From assembly GCF_020149935.1 (NCBI RefSeq), contig NZ_CP083757.1, positions 372,001 through 436,000 of the forward strand: a DNA stretch of 64,000 nucleotides, written 5' to 3'. Both the position numbers and the translations under genes were made by a program. A model generated the notes under the pieces. The model saw only the letters and a list, made by a program, of their open reading frames with translations, searched no databases and had not been told where the DNA came from. The stretch comes from Marinilongibacter aquaticus (GTDB taxonomy: Bacteria > Bacteroidota > Bacteroidia > Cytophagales > Spirosomataceae). The stretch's first letter is position 1; each line of letters starts with the position of its first letter. Below are positions 25,480-33,058 of the stretch, in pieces.

Positions 25480-26352
25480 ATGATTAAAAACGCAATTGCC
25501 CTCGGGCTAAGTGTCTTTTTATTGTCTTGCGGATCAAATGCAAGCAAAGAAGAAACCAGTACCGAAATGGAAACAGAACAAGTGGTAGATTCACTTTTGT
25601 ACTTTCGCCAAAATAAAATGAAAACCGACTTTTTGGCCCGGAATTTTCCCGATTTGGGGCGACAAGAAGCCGCGGAACTACAGTTGGCAAGCTTGAGCCG
25701 AGAATTGGCTGCCGGAGCCGAACTTGCCGGATGGAAAATGGGCGGTACTGTGGGCGACAGCACAAAGTTTGACCCGATAATGGGTTATATGCTCAAAGCC
25801 AACGGGCACCAAATAGGGGAGAAAATTCCTATTGGCGAATTTCCCGAGAAAGAAATCATGATTGAAGGCGAAGTGGGTTTTGTCTTCAAAAAAGACTTTC
25901 CCGATGGCGTGAAGTCCATGGATGAATTGAAGGAGGGAATTGACTATGCGGTGGCCGCTGTGGAATTTGCTCAATCAAACGCTATTGGCATCGACGGCGA
26001 TGCAAGTACGCTTCAAACCAATCATGTGTTTGCTTTTGATACAGGTCAGGCGGGCTATTTGCTGGGCGATAGCCCCATTCCTTTTGCCGATTTCGACGTG
26101 GAAAACGAAACCGTTGAATGTTTTGTGAACGGCGAACTGGCGGCATCGGGACAATCTTCCAATATCTATAAAGGACATTTGAATGCCCTGTATGCCTTGG
26201 CCAATTTATTGCCCAAATACGGTCAACAGATTCGTGCGGGCGAAGTAGTGATCACAGGTTCGATGTATACCAACCCTACTGTGACTTCGGCCAGTGAAAT
26301 AGAATTGAAATTTAAGTCATTGGGCGAAATTCATTTCGATATTACCGATTGA
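25480..26352 (+). CDS. Exported FAH-fold hydratase/hydrolase lipoprotein (2-keto-4-pentenoate hydratase-like)
   Basis: A 290-residue protein with lipoprotein signal (lipobox SVFLLSC, Cys near residue 17) and a domain resembling 2-oxopent-4-enoate hydratase/FAH enzymes. Visible features include GWKMGGTVGDSTKFDPIMGY, the metal-binding-like IMIEGEVGFVF and the C-terminal VVITGSMYTNPTV. Such enzymes are normally cytoplasmic, so a lipid-anchored version at the end of a sugar-acid operon is odd. It may act on a keto-deoxy sugar acid produced by the exported dehydratases. It is the last gene before a strong terminator. The family call is moderately sure; the reaction is unknown. Confidence 0.75.
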   Translation: MIKNAIALGLSVFLLSCGSNASKEETSTEMETEQVVDSLLYFRQNKMKTDFLARNFPDLGRQEAAELQLASLSRELAAGAELAGWKMGGTVGDSTKFDPIMGYMLKANGHQIGEKIPIGEFPEKEIMIEGEVGFVFKKDFPDGVKSMDELKEGIDYAVAAVEFAQSNAIGIDGDASTLQTNHVFAFDTGQAGYLLGDSPIPFADFDVENETVECFVNGELAASGQSSNIYKGHLNALYALANLLPKYGQQIRAGEVVITGSMYTNPTVTSASEIELKFKSLGEIHFDITD

Positions 26353-26366
26353 TTGAATTTTCATAT

Positions 26367-26400
26367 AAAAAGAGGCCTTTGGAAACAAAGGCCTCTTTTT
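26367..26400. terminator. Strong bidirectional terminator
   Basis: A perfect 14-bp stem (A-rich, ending GAGGCCTTT / AAAGGCCTC) with a 6-nt loop and T-tracts on both strands. It lies between the convergent hydratase and thioesterase genes and ends the galactonate-type operon. Confidence 0.92.
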
Positions 26401-26403
26401 GTT

Positions 26404-26790
26404 TTAAGATAAACGATCTTTCACAAATTCGACCTGCGTTTTTCCATGTGGTTTGGGTTTGCCGTTTTCATCCAAACTCACCATCACGATATTTTCAATT
26501 TCGATGATCGACTCACGTGTCATTTTATTTCGCACCTCGCATTTCAGGGTCACAGAAGACGTGCCAAATTTCAAAACTTCAATGCCAATTTCAATAATAT
26601 CGCCTTGTTTCGCCGAACTTTTGAAATTGATTTCGGTCATGTATTTGGTGACCGTTTTGTGGTTTTCCAGCTGGATAATGGCATAAAGAGCCGCTTCTTC
26701 GTCTATCCATTCGAGCAAGCGTCCGCCAAATAATGTACCATTGGGATTGAGATCTTCTGGTTTAATCCATTTCCGTGTATGAAATCGCAT
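26404..26790 (-). CDS. Acyl-CoA thioesterase, hotdog fold (YciA/BFIT type)
   Basis: A cytoplasmic thioesterase hydrolysing acyl-CoA esters, 128 residues, single hotdog domain. The N-terminal TRKWIKPEDLNPNGTLFGGRLLEWIDEEAALYA (key residues N-GTLFGG and the D-E pair, about 5-37) is the signature of the acyl-CoA thioester hydrolase group. It is monocistronic and convergent with the galactonate-type operon through the shared terminator. Acyl-chain preference cannot be deduced. Confidence 0.88.
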   Translation of the reverse strand: MRFHTRKWIKPEDLNPNGTLFGGRLLEWIDEEAALYAIIQLENHKTVTKYMTEINFKSSAKQGDIIEIGIEVLKFGTSSVTLKCEVRNKMTRESIIEIENIVMVSLDENGKPKPHGKTQVEFVKDRLS

Positions 26791-26926
26791 AGATGTATTC
26801 TTTAACTGTACTTAAGTTTTAAAATAGTGCTATATAATTAACAGCTTGAATTCGCTCTTGGTTTGCTTTTTTATCCAATCGGCTAAAATAATATTGAATG
26901 TGGCAAGTTTCTGAGTATAAGTAAAT

Positions 26927-26954
26927 TTTAATCGGATAAATTTGTCCGATTAAA
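26927..26954. promoter_or_regulatory. Rrf2-type operator overlapping the rrf2 promoter
   Basis: A 28-bp palindrome with one mismatched pair, with arms TTTAATCGGA and TCCGATTAAA. It lies just upstream of the -7 box TAATTTTG at 26967-26974 (a perfect TAnnTTTG) and covers the expected -33 region. This placement predicts repression, probably autoregulatory, by the Rrf2-family protein encoded 35 bp downstream. Confidence 0.75.
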
Positions 26955-26966
26955 TCGAAATTGCAT

Positions 26967-26974
26967 TAATTTTG
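26967..26974 (+). promoter_or_regulatory. Bacteroidota -7 promoter element for rrf2-trHb operon
   Basis: TAATTTTG matches TAnnTTTG exactly and lies 15 bp before the ATG at 26989, so the leader would be very short. TTTG at 26941-26944 could serve as the -33 element, within the palindrome. Confidence 0.65.
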
Positions 26975-26988
26975 AGAAAAATTTGGCG

Positions 26989-27414
26989 ATGTTTTCGAAA
27001 GCTTGTGAATACGGGATTCGGGCAGTGATTCATATTGCGAACGCCCAAAGTCGGGTCAGCTTAAAATCGGTTGCCCAAGCCATTGATTCGCCTACGGCAT
27101 TTACGGCCAAAATATTGCAGTCTTTGGCACAAAACAGATTGATTGTGTCGAGCAAGGGCCCGCAAGGCGGATATGAAATGCCCGAAAAATTGACCACACA
27201 AATTTCTTTGGCACAAATTGTCGAAGCCATTGATGGTCAGAATATTTACAACGCTTGCGGATTGGGACTCGCCCAATGCAATGCCAAGAAACCTTGCCCT
27301 GTTCATTTTAAGTTTAAGGCAATTCGTGATGAATTGAAAGCCATGCTGGAGAGCACATCAGTGGCAGAATTAAGCCAAGGATTGGACAGGGGTGAATTTT
27401 TTCTCACACGCTAA
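26989..27414 (+). CDS. Rrf2-family iron-sulfur transcriptional regulator (NsrR/IscR-like)
   Basis: A 141-residue winged-helix regulator that probably carries an Fe-S cluster. ATG at 26989 (MFSKACEYG) is preferred to the TTG two codons upstream because MFSKACEYGIRA is the conserved family start. The recognition helix region is PTAFTAKILQSLAQN. Cluster ligands are C90, C97 and C103 (spacing x6, x5) in ACGLGLAQCNAKKPCPVH. Co-transcription with a truncated hemoglobin suggests a response to nitric oxide or redox stress rather than Fe-S biogenesis. A large palindrome over its promoter indicates autoregulation. NsrR-like function is inferred. Confidence 0.9.
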   Translation: MFSKACEYGIRAVIHIANAQSRVSLKSVAQAIDSPTAFTAKILQSLAQNRLIVSSKGPQGGYEMPEKLTTQISLAQIVEAIDGQNIYNACGLGLAQCNAKKPCPVHFKFKAIRDELKAMLESTSVAELSQGLDRGEFFLTR

Positions 27415-27427
27415 AACAAGACCGAAA

Positions 27428-27811
27428 ATGGAAATCGAAGATATTCAAGACATAAAAAAATTGGTTGATTCGTTTTATGCCAAAGTGCGTGAGGATAGGC
27501 TATTGGCTCCAATTTTCAATGCGAAAATAGGGGAGAACTGGCCCGCTCATTTGGAAAAGATGTATCGTTTTTGGCAAACAGTTTTGCTGCAAGAGCATAC
27601 CTATTATGGAAGTCCATTTGCTCCCCATGCCGATTTACCCATTGAACAAGCACATTTTGCACGTTGGAAGAAGCTTTTCGAAGAAACGCTCAATGAAAAT
27701 TTCACGGGTGAAAAAGCCGAAGAAGCCAATCGACGAGCCGAAAAGATGGCGATCTTGTTTCTTTCTAAAATCGACTATTACAAGGCCCATAAATCAAAAC
27801 CGATTTTGTAA
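27428..27811 (+). CDS. Group III truncated hemoglobin
   Basis: A small heme protein of 127 residues that may detoxify nitric oxide or handle oxygen. The start MEIEDIQD at 27428 is chosen over an upstream in-frame start that overlaps the rrf2 gene. Family features are FWQTVLLQEHTYYGSPFAPH and the proximal heme histidine H76 in PIEQAHFARWKKLF. It lies 13 bp after the Rrf2 gene and its stop overlaps the next start by one base, so three genes form one operon. Confidence 0.92.
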   Translation: MEIEDIQDIKKLVDSFYAKVREDRLLAPIFNAKIGENWPAHLEKMYRFWQTVLLQEHTYYGSPFAPHADLPIEQAHFARWKKLFEETLNENFTGEKAEEANRRAEKMAILFLSKIDYYKAHKSKPIL

Positions 27812-28140
27812 TGCGGTTTCTTTTGAAAGACATATTCACCTTTGAAAAACGCGACCAAAATTTGTCCATTGCAGATTTGAAACAATGCCCTGTTCGTCCG
27901 CATTTTGTTCAAAGTATTCAGGCTTTTTATCGCCTATCTTATGAGGGAGAAGACTTAAGAAGTAATGTTTGTTTTGCCAATTATCCGGGCTTACGGCCTG
28001 TTTTTCGGACAGTTTTTACCCATCAAGATTTGCTCGACTACATCCGCTTGAGTTTGCAAAAAAACAATTTTGATATGGAACGGGATGCAATTGAATTCCC
28101 CGAACAAATCGAGGAATTTTGGTCCCGTATTTCAAAATAG
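27811..28140 (+). CDS. Small conserved-looking protein of unknown function, coupled to truncated hemoglobin
   Basis: A 109-residue soluble protein that I do not recognise. It has no signal peptide or membrane segment, and a moderately charged composition. Two cysteines are visible (KQCPVRPH near residue 26 and SNVCFANYPG near 54). The start codon shares its A with the stop of the hemoglobin gene (TAATG), a strong sign of translational coupling and of a real gene. Its place in an Rrf2-controlled operon suggests a role in nitrosative or redox stress, but that rests on context only. Confidence 0.7.
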   Translation: MRFLLKDIFTFEKRDQNLSIADLKQCPVRPHFVQSIQAFYRLSYEGEDLRSNVCFANYPGLRPVFRTVFTHQDLLDYIRLSLQKNNFDMERDAIEFPEQIEEFWSRISK

Positions 28141-28141
28141 A

Positions 28142-29293
28142 TTAGGCTTTCTTTTGCATGATGTTTTTGGCCATTATAGCAATGAAAATACCCATGCCCG
28201 CCATACCTGCACCCACAAAATCGGCCGAAGTGAAACCATAACCCAAAGCAATGGGTAATCCCGCAAAATAAGCTCCAGAGGCGTTGCCCATATTGAAAGC
28301 ACTTTGATTCATCGAAGAACCCAAAGTTTCTGAACCTTCGGATGCTTTAATCATGGTCATTTGTATCGGAGCCGAAATTGCGAAAGAAGCAGCCCCGATC
28401 AAAAAGGTCATTACTATTACCCATGTTTTATGCGAAGCCAGTAGCGTATTGGCCATCAAAAGCGAAACCATAATAACGAGAACCAAGATCACGGCGTTGA
28501 TTGGCGAAAATTTCTCCGCCAATTTGGCACCCAAAAAATTGCCCACAACCATACCCGATCCTGCGATAATCATGGCGTAACTCACCATATATTCGGGGTG
28601 GCCGGCCACATCTGTTATCAATGGGGCTATGTAACTATACCAGGCGAAAAAGCCCCCTGTGCCTACGGTTGTCAAAAAGAATACGATCCAAAAGGAAGGA
28701 CGCTTGAACACCTTTAGGTCATCCATAATGCCGACATCCGAAGATTTTTTGAGTTCGGGCATCCAGAAATAAATTGAAAGTACGGTCAGTACGCCCACCG
28801 CACCGGCCATCATGAAAGCAATATTCCAACTGAAATGATGTCCCAAATAAGTACCCAAAGGCACGCCCAAGACATTGGCAACGGTCAGGCCAGAAAACAT
28901 CATGGCAATAGCTTGAGCCGATTTGCCTGGATTGGCCAATTTGGCCGCCACTACGGCACCAATTCCGAAAAACGCTCCATGCGGTAATCCCGATAAGAAT
29001 CGGAAAATCAGCAGGCTGGTATAATTGGTGGCAAAAGCCGACAAGGTATTGAATACGGCAAACCAGACCATCAGCACCATCAGCACTTTGTGTGAAGGCC
29101 ATTTGCTGCCAAAACCGGTAAGCAATGGAGCTCCAACCACCACGCCCAAAGCATAGGCCGAAATAAAATGCCCCGCTTTTGGAATACTGATCGACAGAGC
29201 TTCGGCTACGTCGGGTAAAATACCCATGATTACAAATTCTGTAAGACCAATGCCAAATCCGCCAATGGCCAACGAAAGAAGTGCTTTCTTCAT
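28142..29293 (-). CDS. MFS transporter, sugar-efflux/drug-efflux type (AraJ/YdhP-like)
   Basis: A 12-helix inner-membrane exporter, about 383 residues from MKKALLSLA at 29293. An upstream in-frame start would add 26 polar residues before the first helix and is unlikely. Features match the AraJ/PbuE group: GFGIGLTEFVIMGILPDVAEAL in helix 1, GAPLLTGFGSKWPSHKVLM, and RFLSGLPHGAFFGIGAVVAAKL. The substrate may be arabinose-like sugars, purines or drugs and cannot be decided. It converges with the hemoglobin operon, with only one base between stops. Confidence 0.88.
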   Translation of the reverse strand: MKKALLSLAIGGFGIGLTEFVIMGILPDVAEALSISIPKAGHFISAYALGVVVGAPLLTGFGSKWPSHKVLMVLMVWFAVFNTLSAFATNYTSLLIFRFLSGLPHGAFFGIGAVVAAKLANPGKSAQAIAMMFSGLTVANVLGVPLGTYLGHHFSWNIAFMMAGAVGVLTVLSIYFWMPELKKSSDVGIMDDLKVFKRPSFWIVFFLTTVGTGGFFAWYSYIAPLITDVAGHPEYMVSYAMIIAGSGMVVGNFLGAKLAEKFSPINAVILVLVIMVSLLMANTLLASHKTWVIVMTFLIGAASFAISAPIQMTMIKASEGSETLGSSMNQSAFNMGNASGAYFAGLPIALGYGFTSADFVGAGMAGMGIFIAIMAKNIMQKKA

Positions 29294-29400
29294 GAGAGAG
29301 ATTTCGTAATTAAAATACCAAAACAAATTTCGTTTTAATTGGTTTGATAAAACCAGCTTATAACCAAACATTTAGTAATAAATACAAAACAATCTCGAAA

Positions 29401-30687
29401 TTATACTTTGTTTATGCCGGCCTTATAGGCTTCCAGTGCTCGCTGCCTGGCAAAACTGTGTTCGACCATTTCGCGAGCGTACTTTAAGGTGCCGAATTCG
29501 GGCACCCATTTTTTGATGTATAGTCCGTTTTTGTCGAACTTTTCCTGTTGGCGGGAGGGATTGAAAACACGGAAATAAGGGGCTGCATCGCAACCTGTGC
29601 CTGCGGCCCATTGCCAATTGCCGTTGTTGCTTGCCAATTCGTAGTCGAGCAATTTTTCGGCAAAATAGGCCTCGCCCCATTGCCAATCGATCAGCAGATG
29701 TTTACACAAAAAACTTGCTACGAGCATTCGCACACGGTTATGCATATACCCCGTTTCGTTGAGTTCTCGCATCCCCGCATCCACAAGCGGATAGCCCGTT
29801 TGTCCTTCGCACCACAGGGCGAAATCTTTTTCATCGTTTCTCCATTCAATGCCATCGTATTTCCGATGGAAATTGCGATTGATCACATCGGGAAAGTGAA
29901 AGAGAATTTGCATAAAAAACTCTCGCCAAATCAATTCGCTTGCAAAAGTGCTCTGTACATTGCCCAGTTTTCGTAAGATTTCTCGCACACTGACGGTGCC
30001 GAAACGCAAGTGCGGACCCAAATATGAACCGGCATCTTTGGCCGGAAAATCCCTTTCATGAGCATAATTATCCAATTCGTTGATTTGAAAGGGTTTGACT
30101 TTCATCTTGTCGTTTGGGTCAAAACCAATTTCTGCCAAGCTGGGAAACGTAAAATTTCCTGAACAGACATTGTCCAAAGAAACTTTGTGTGCTTTGCTGT
30201 GTGCGGGCGTGAAATGCTCCAACCATTTTCTTTTGTATGGCGTAAAAACTGTATAGGGCGTGTTATCCGCTTTCAGGACTTCGTGGCGTTCGAAAATAAC
30301 TTGGTCTTTCGCCGAAATCATTTCGATGCCTTTTTCTTTCAACATTTCCCATATGGTTTTGTCTCTTTTGCGTGCATCAGGTTCGTAATCTTTGTTGAAG
30401 TAAACCTTTTCAATGTCGTATTCTTCGCACAAGGTTTTCCAAATGCTTTGGACATCGCCTTTTTTAATCAAAATACTTTTGCCTTTTTGAGCCAATTGGG
30501 CGTGCATTCCTTCCAATTGTTGATGGATAAATTGCACACGGGCATCGTTTTTGGGCAATGGCGACAATATGGCCTCGTCGAAAATAAAAAGCAAAAGTAA
30601 AGGGTTTTCGTCGTGCGAAGCCAAAGACAGCCCTGCATTATCATGCAGTCTAAGGTCTCTGCGAAACCAAAAAATGTTCATTTTCAT
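29401..30687 (-). CDS. phrB: Deoxyribodipyrimidine (CPD) photolyase, class I
   Basis: Light-driven repair of cyclobutane pyrimidine dimers in DNA. The 428-residue length is slightly short for the family but all parts are present. The N-terminal alpha/beta antenna domain begins MNIFWFRRDLRLHDNAGL. The C-terminal FAD domain has DAGMRELNETGYMHNRVRM, the tryptophan-rich DWQWGEAYFAEKLLDYE and NNGNWQWAAGTGCDAAPYFR. An ATG two codons downstream is an equally possible start. It is divergent from the HD-domain gene, with about 80 bp between them. Confidence 0.95.
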   Translation of the reverse strand: MKMNIFWFRRDLRLHDNAGLSLASHDENPLLLLFIFDEAILSPLPKNDARVQFIHQQLEGMHAQLAQKGKSILIKKGDVQSIWKTLCEEYDIEKVYFNKDYEPDARKRDKTIWEMLKEKGIEMISAKDQVIFERHEVLKADNTPYTVFTPYKRKWLEHFTPAHSKAHKVSLDNVCSGNFTFPSLAEIGFDPNDKMKVKPFQINELDNYAHERDFPAKDAGSYLGPHLRFGTVSVREILRKLGNVQSTFASELIWREFFMQILFHFPDVINRNFHRKYDGIEWRNDEKDFALWCEGQTGYPLVDAGMRELNETGYMHNRVRMLVASFLCKHLLIDWQWGEAYFAEKLLDYELASNNGNWQWAAGTGCDAAPYFRVFNPSRQQEKFDKNGLYIKKWVPEFGTLKYAREMVEHSFARQRALEAYKAGINKV

Positions 30688-30751
30688 AGTCCTAAAAATA
30701 GAATAAAAACATTTGCTGCAATAAAGTTTTTTTATTCCATCGGGCTTGGCC

Positions 30752-30759
30752 TACTTTTG
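30752..30759 (+). promoter_or_regulatory. -7 promoter element of the HD-domain gene
   Basis: TACTTTTG fits TAnnTTTG exactly and lies 10 bp before the chosen ATG at 30769. A clear -33 TTTG is not seen at the expected spacing. The position supports the downstream start choice. Confidence 0.55.
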
Positions 30760-30768
30760 CAGCACCTT

Positions 30769-32013
30769 ATGAGAAACAAGCGAAAAATCATGAATGATCC
30801 GGTTTACGGTTTTGTTAAAATTCCGTCAGACTTGGCATTCGATGTAATTCAGCATCCGTATTTTCAAAGACTCCGCAGGATAAAGCAAATGGGCTTGGCC
30901 GATTTTGTGTATCCGGGAGCGGTGCACACACGTTTTCAGCACGCGATAGGAGCAATGCACCTGATGTCGCAAACCTTGACCTCGCTCGAAAGCAAAGGCG
31001 TGTACATTATGGATATCGAGCGTGAGGCCGCACAATTGGCGATTTTGTTGCACGATATCGGACATGGGCCTTTTTCGCATGTGTTGGAGTACAGCATTCT
31101 TCAGGGCATTTCGCACGAAGAAATTACGCTTCGGGTGATGGAAAAACTCAATGAAGAGTTTCAGGGCCAGTTGCAATTGGCCATAGAAATGTTCACCGGA
31201 AAATACAATCGCCCATTTTTCCATCAGTTGATATCCAGCCAATTGGATATGGATCGTTTGGATTATTTGAATCGCGACAGCTTTTTTTCGGGTGTGGTCG
31301 AAGGCCGAATCGGAGTTGACCGAATAATAAAAATGCTGAATGTGCACGAAGACCGCTTGGTGGTAGAAGAAAAGGGGCTTTTGAGTGTGGAAAGTTTTTT
31401 GAATGCCCGGCGGTTGATGTACTGGCAGGTTTATTTACACAAAACTTCGCTGAGTGCCGATGTGGTGTTGAACAAAGCCTTGAAACGAGCTCGCCGGATT
31501 TTACAAACGGATGATACCTTGTTTTGTCCAAAAGCTCTGAAAACTTTCCTTTCGCATCCGGTTGATGCTGTAGAGATTAAGGAAAACGATGAGATTCTCG
31601 AGGCATTTCTCAGCTTAGACGATACCGATATTTGGTATTGTTTGAAGGTTTGGAAGGGTGCAGAAGATCAGGTTTTGGCCAAATTGGCTGAAGCTTTTGT
31701 GGGCCGCCATTTATTTAAGGTCAGTCTTTTGAACGAAGAACCCGAAGAGAGAGTTATTGAAGAGATAAAAAATCGCCTGCGGGCGAATGGAATTTCGGAA
31801 AACGATTTAGATTTTTATTTCCAATCGGGCAAAGTGAGCAATGCCGGATACATTCCAAAGAATAGCAGTATCAATATTCTGATGAAAAGTGGAGAAATCC
31901 TCGATGTCGCCGATGTATCAGATTTGCCGACTGTAAAAGCTTTGGGCAAGATCGTGGAAAAACATTATCTATGTTGGACGAATACCCTATATTTGCAACA
32001 AGATTTATTATGA
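30769..32013 (+). CDS. HD-domain phosphohydrolase (dGTPase/SAMHD1-like)
   Basis: A metal-dependent phosphohydrolase of the HD superfamily, 414 residues, probably acting on nucleotides. The start MRNKRKIMNDPVYGF at 30769 is preferred to an ORF start inside the photolyase gene, because the promoter box and family start agree. Metal-binding residues are H58 (RFQHAIGAMHL), H95-D96 (LLHDIGHGPFSH) and a later SSQLDMDRLDYLNRD. The RLRRIKQMGLADFVYPGA start matches the SAMHD1-like/YdhJ group. The substrate is unproven. It is followed by lpxD 16 bp downstream. Confidence 0.88.
   Translation: MRNKRKIMNDPVYGFVKIPSDLAFDVIQHPYFQRLRRIKQMGLADFVYPGAVHTRFQHAIGAMHLMSQTLTSLESKGVYIMDIEREAAQLAILLHDIGHGPFSHVLEYSILQGISHEEITLRVMEKLNEEFQGQLQLAIEMFTGKYNRPFFHQLISSQLDMDRLDYLNRDSFFSGVVEGRIGVDRIIKMLNVHEDRLVVEEKGLLSVESFLNARRLMYWQVYLHKTSLSADVVLNKALKRARRILQTDDTLFCPKALKTFLSHPVDAVEIKENDEILEAFLSLDDTDIWYCLKVWKGAEDQVLAKLAEAFVGRHLFKVSLLNEEPEERVIEEIKNRLRANGISENDLDFYFQSGKVSNAGYIPKNSSINILMKSGEILDVADVSDLPTVKALGKIVEKHYLCWTNTLYLQQDLL
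31988..31995 (+). promoter_or_regulatory. Internal -7 promoter element for lpxD
   Basis: TATATTTG fits TAnnTTTG exactly and lies inside the last codons of the HD-domain gene, about 35 bp before the lpxD start. It could drive the lipid A operon independently. No matching -33 element is clear. Confidence 0.45.
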
Positions 32014-32029
32014 GTCCCAAATTGTTGGT

Positions 32030-33058
32030 ATGAAGTTTACAGTCCGTCAAATTGCCAACCTCATAGGAGGAGAAGTTGAAGGCGATGACAATTTAGAGGT
32101 CGATCAGTTCTATAAGATTGAGGAAGGCAAAGCAGGAGGAATTTCCTTTTTGGCTAATCCGAAATATGAACCTCATATCTACCAAACCGATTCTTCAGCG
32201 GTAATTGTATCGGAAAATTTCATTCCAAAGCAAGCCGTAAAGTCTACCCTAATTAAAGTCAAAGATCCCTATTCCGCTTTTACAGTGCTGCTTACCGAGT
32301 ACGAAAAGTTTATCGGAAAACGAAAAGTTGGTATTGAACAACCCATCCAAAAACACGAATCGGTGATTTTGGGTGAAAACGTGTTCATCGGGGCCTTTAC
32401 TTATTTGGATCAAGGGGTAGAGGTAGGCACGGGCACGCAGATTTCGCAGCAGGTTTATCTTGGCGAAAACGTGAAATTGGGTACGAATTGCCTTGTCCAC
32501 CCTGGAGTGAAAATCTATGCAGGTACCGAAATTGGCAACAATTGCATCATTCATTCGGGTACTGTAATCGGCTGCGATGGTTTTGGGTTTGCCCCACAAG
32601 AAGATGGCTCGTACAAAAGCATTCCGCAATTGGGCAATGTGAAGATTGGAAACGATGTGAGCATCGGAGCCAATGTAACCATAGACCGTGCCACAATGGG
32701 CAGCACCATTATCGGCAATGGCGTGAAAGTGGACAATTTGGTGCAAATCGCACACAATGTAACTATAGGTGAGCATACCGTAATCGCTTCGCAAACGGGT
32801 ATTGCGGGCTCGAGCAAAGTGGGAAAAAATTGTGTAGTTGGTGGACAAGTGGGCGTTGTAGGGCATATTGAAATAGCCGACGGAACGAAAATTGGAGCAC
32901 AATCCGGTATTAGCGGCAGTATAAAAGAAACAAACACGTCGGTGACGGGCACTCCGCACTTCGACTTGAAAAAATATCTTAAATCTCAGGTGTATTTTAG
33001 ACGATTGCCTGAATTTGAAAAAAGAATCAGCGAACTCGAAGAGAAAATCAAGAACTAA
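32030..33058 (+). CDS. lpxD: UDP-3-O-(3-hydroxyacyl)glucosamine N-acyltransferase LpxD
   Basis: Third step of lipid A synthesis: transfer of a hydroxyacyl chain from ACP to the amino group of UDP-acylglucosamine, on the cytoplasmic side. The 342 residues consist of an N-terminal uridine-binding domain (MKFTVRQIANLIGGEVEGD), a long left-handed beta-helix of hexapeptide repeats (IHSGTVIGCDGFGFAPQEDG and IAHNVTIGEHTVIASQTGIA), and a C-terminal coiled helix (FEKRISELEEKIKN). The histidine of IAHNV is the expected catalytic base. First of four adjacent genes; its stop abuts the next start. Confidence 0.97.
   Translation: MKFTVRQIANLIGGEVEGDDNLEVDQFYKIEEGKAGGISFLANPKYEPHIYQTDSSAVIVSENFIPKQAVKSTLIKVKDPYSAFTVLLTEYEKFIGKRKVGIEQPIQKHESVILGENVFIGAFTYLDQGVEVGTGTQISQQVYLGENVKLGTNCLVHPGVKIYAGTEIGNNCIIHSGTVIGCDGFGFAPQEDGSYKSIPQLGNVKIGNDVSIGANVTIDRATMGSTIIGNGVKVDNLVQIAHNVTIGEHTVIASQTGIAGSSKVGKNCVVGGQVGVVGHIEIADGTKIGAQSGISGSIKETNTSVTGTPHFDLKKYLKSQVYFRRLPEFEKRISELEEKIKN

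Noticed and set aside
30613-30687. Overlap of photolyase and HD-domain genes through a longer HD reading frame
   Set aside because: The family start, promoter box and translation start at 30769 all place the HD gene downstream; the upstream frame is antisense to the photolyase start.
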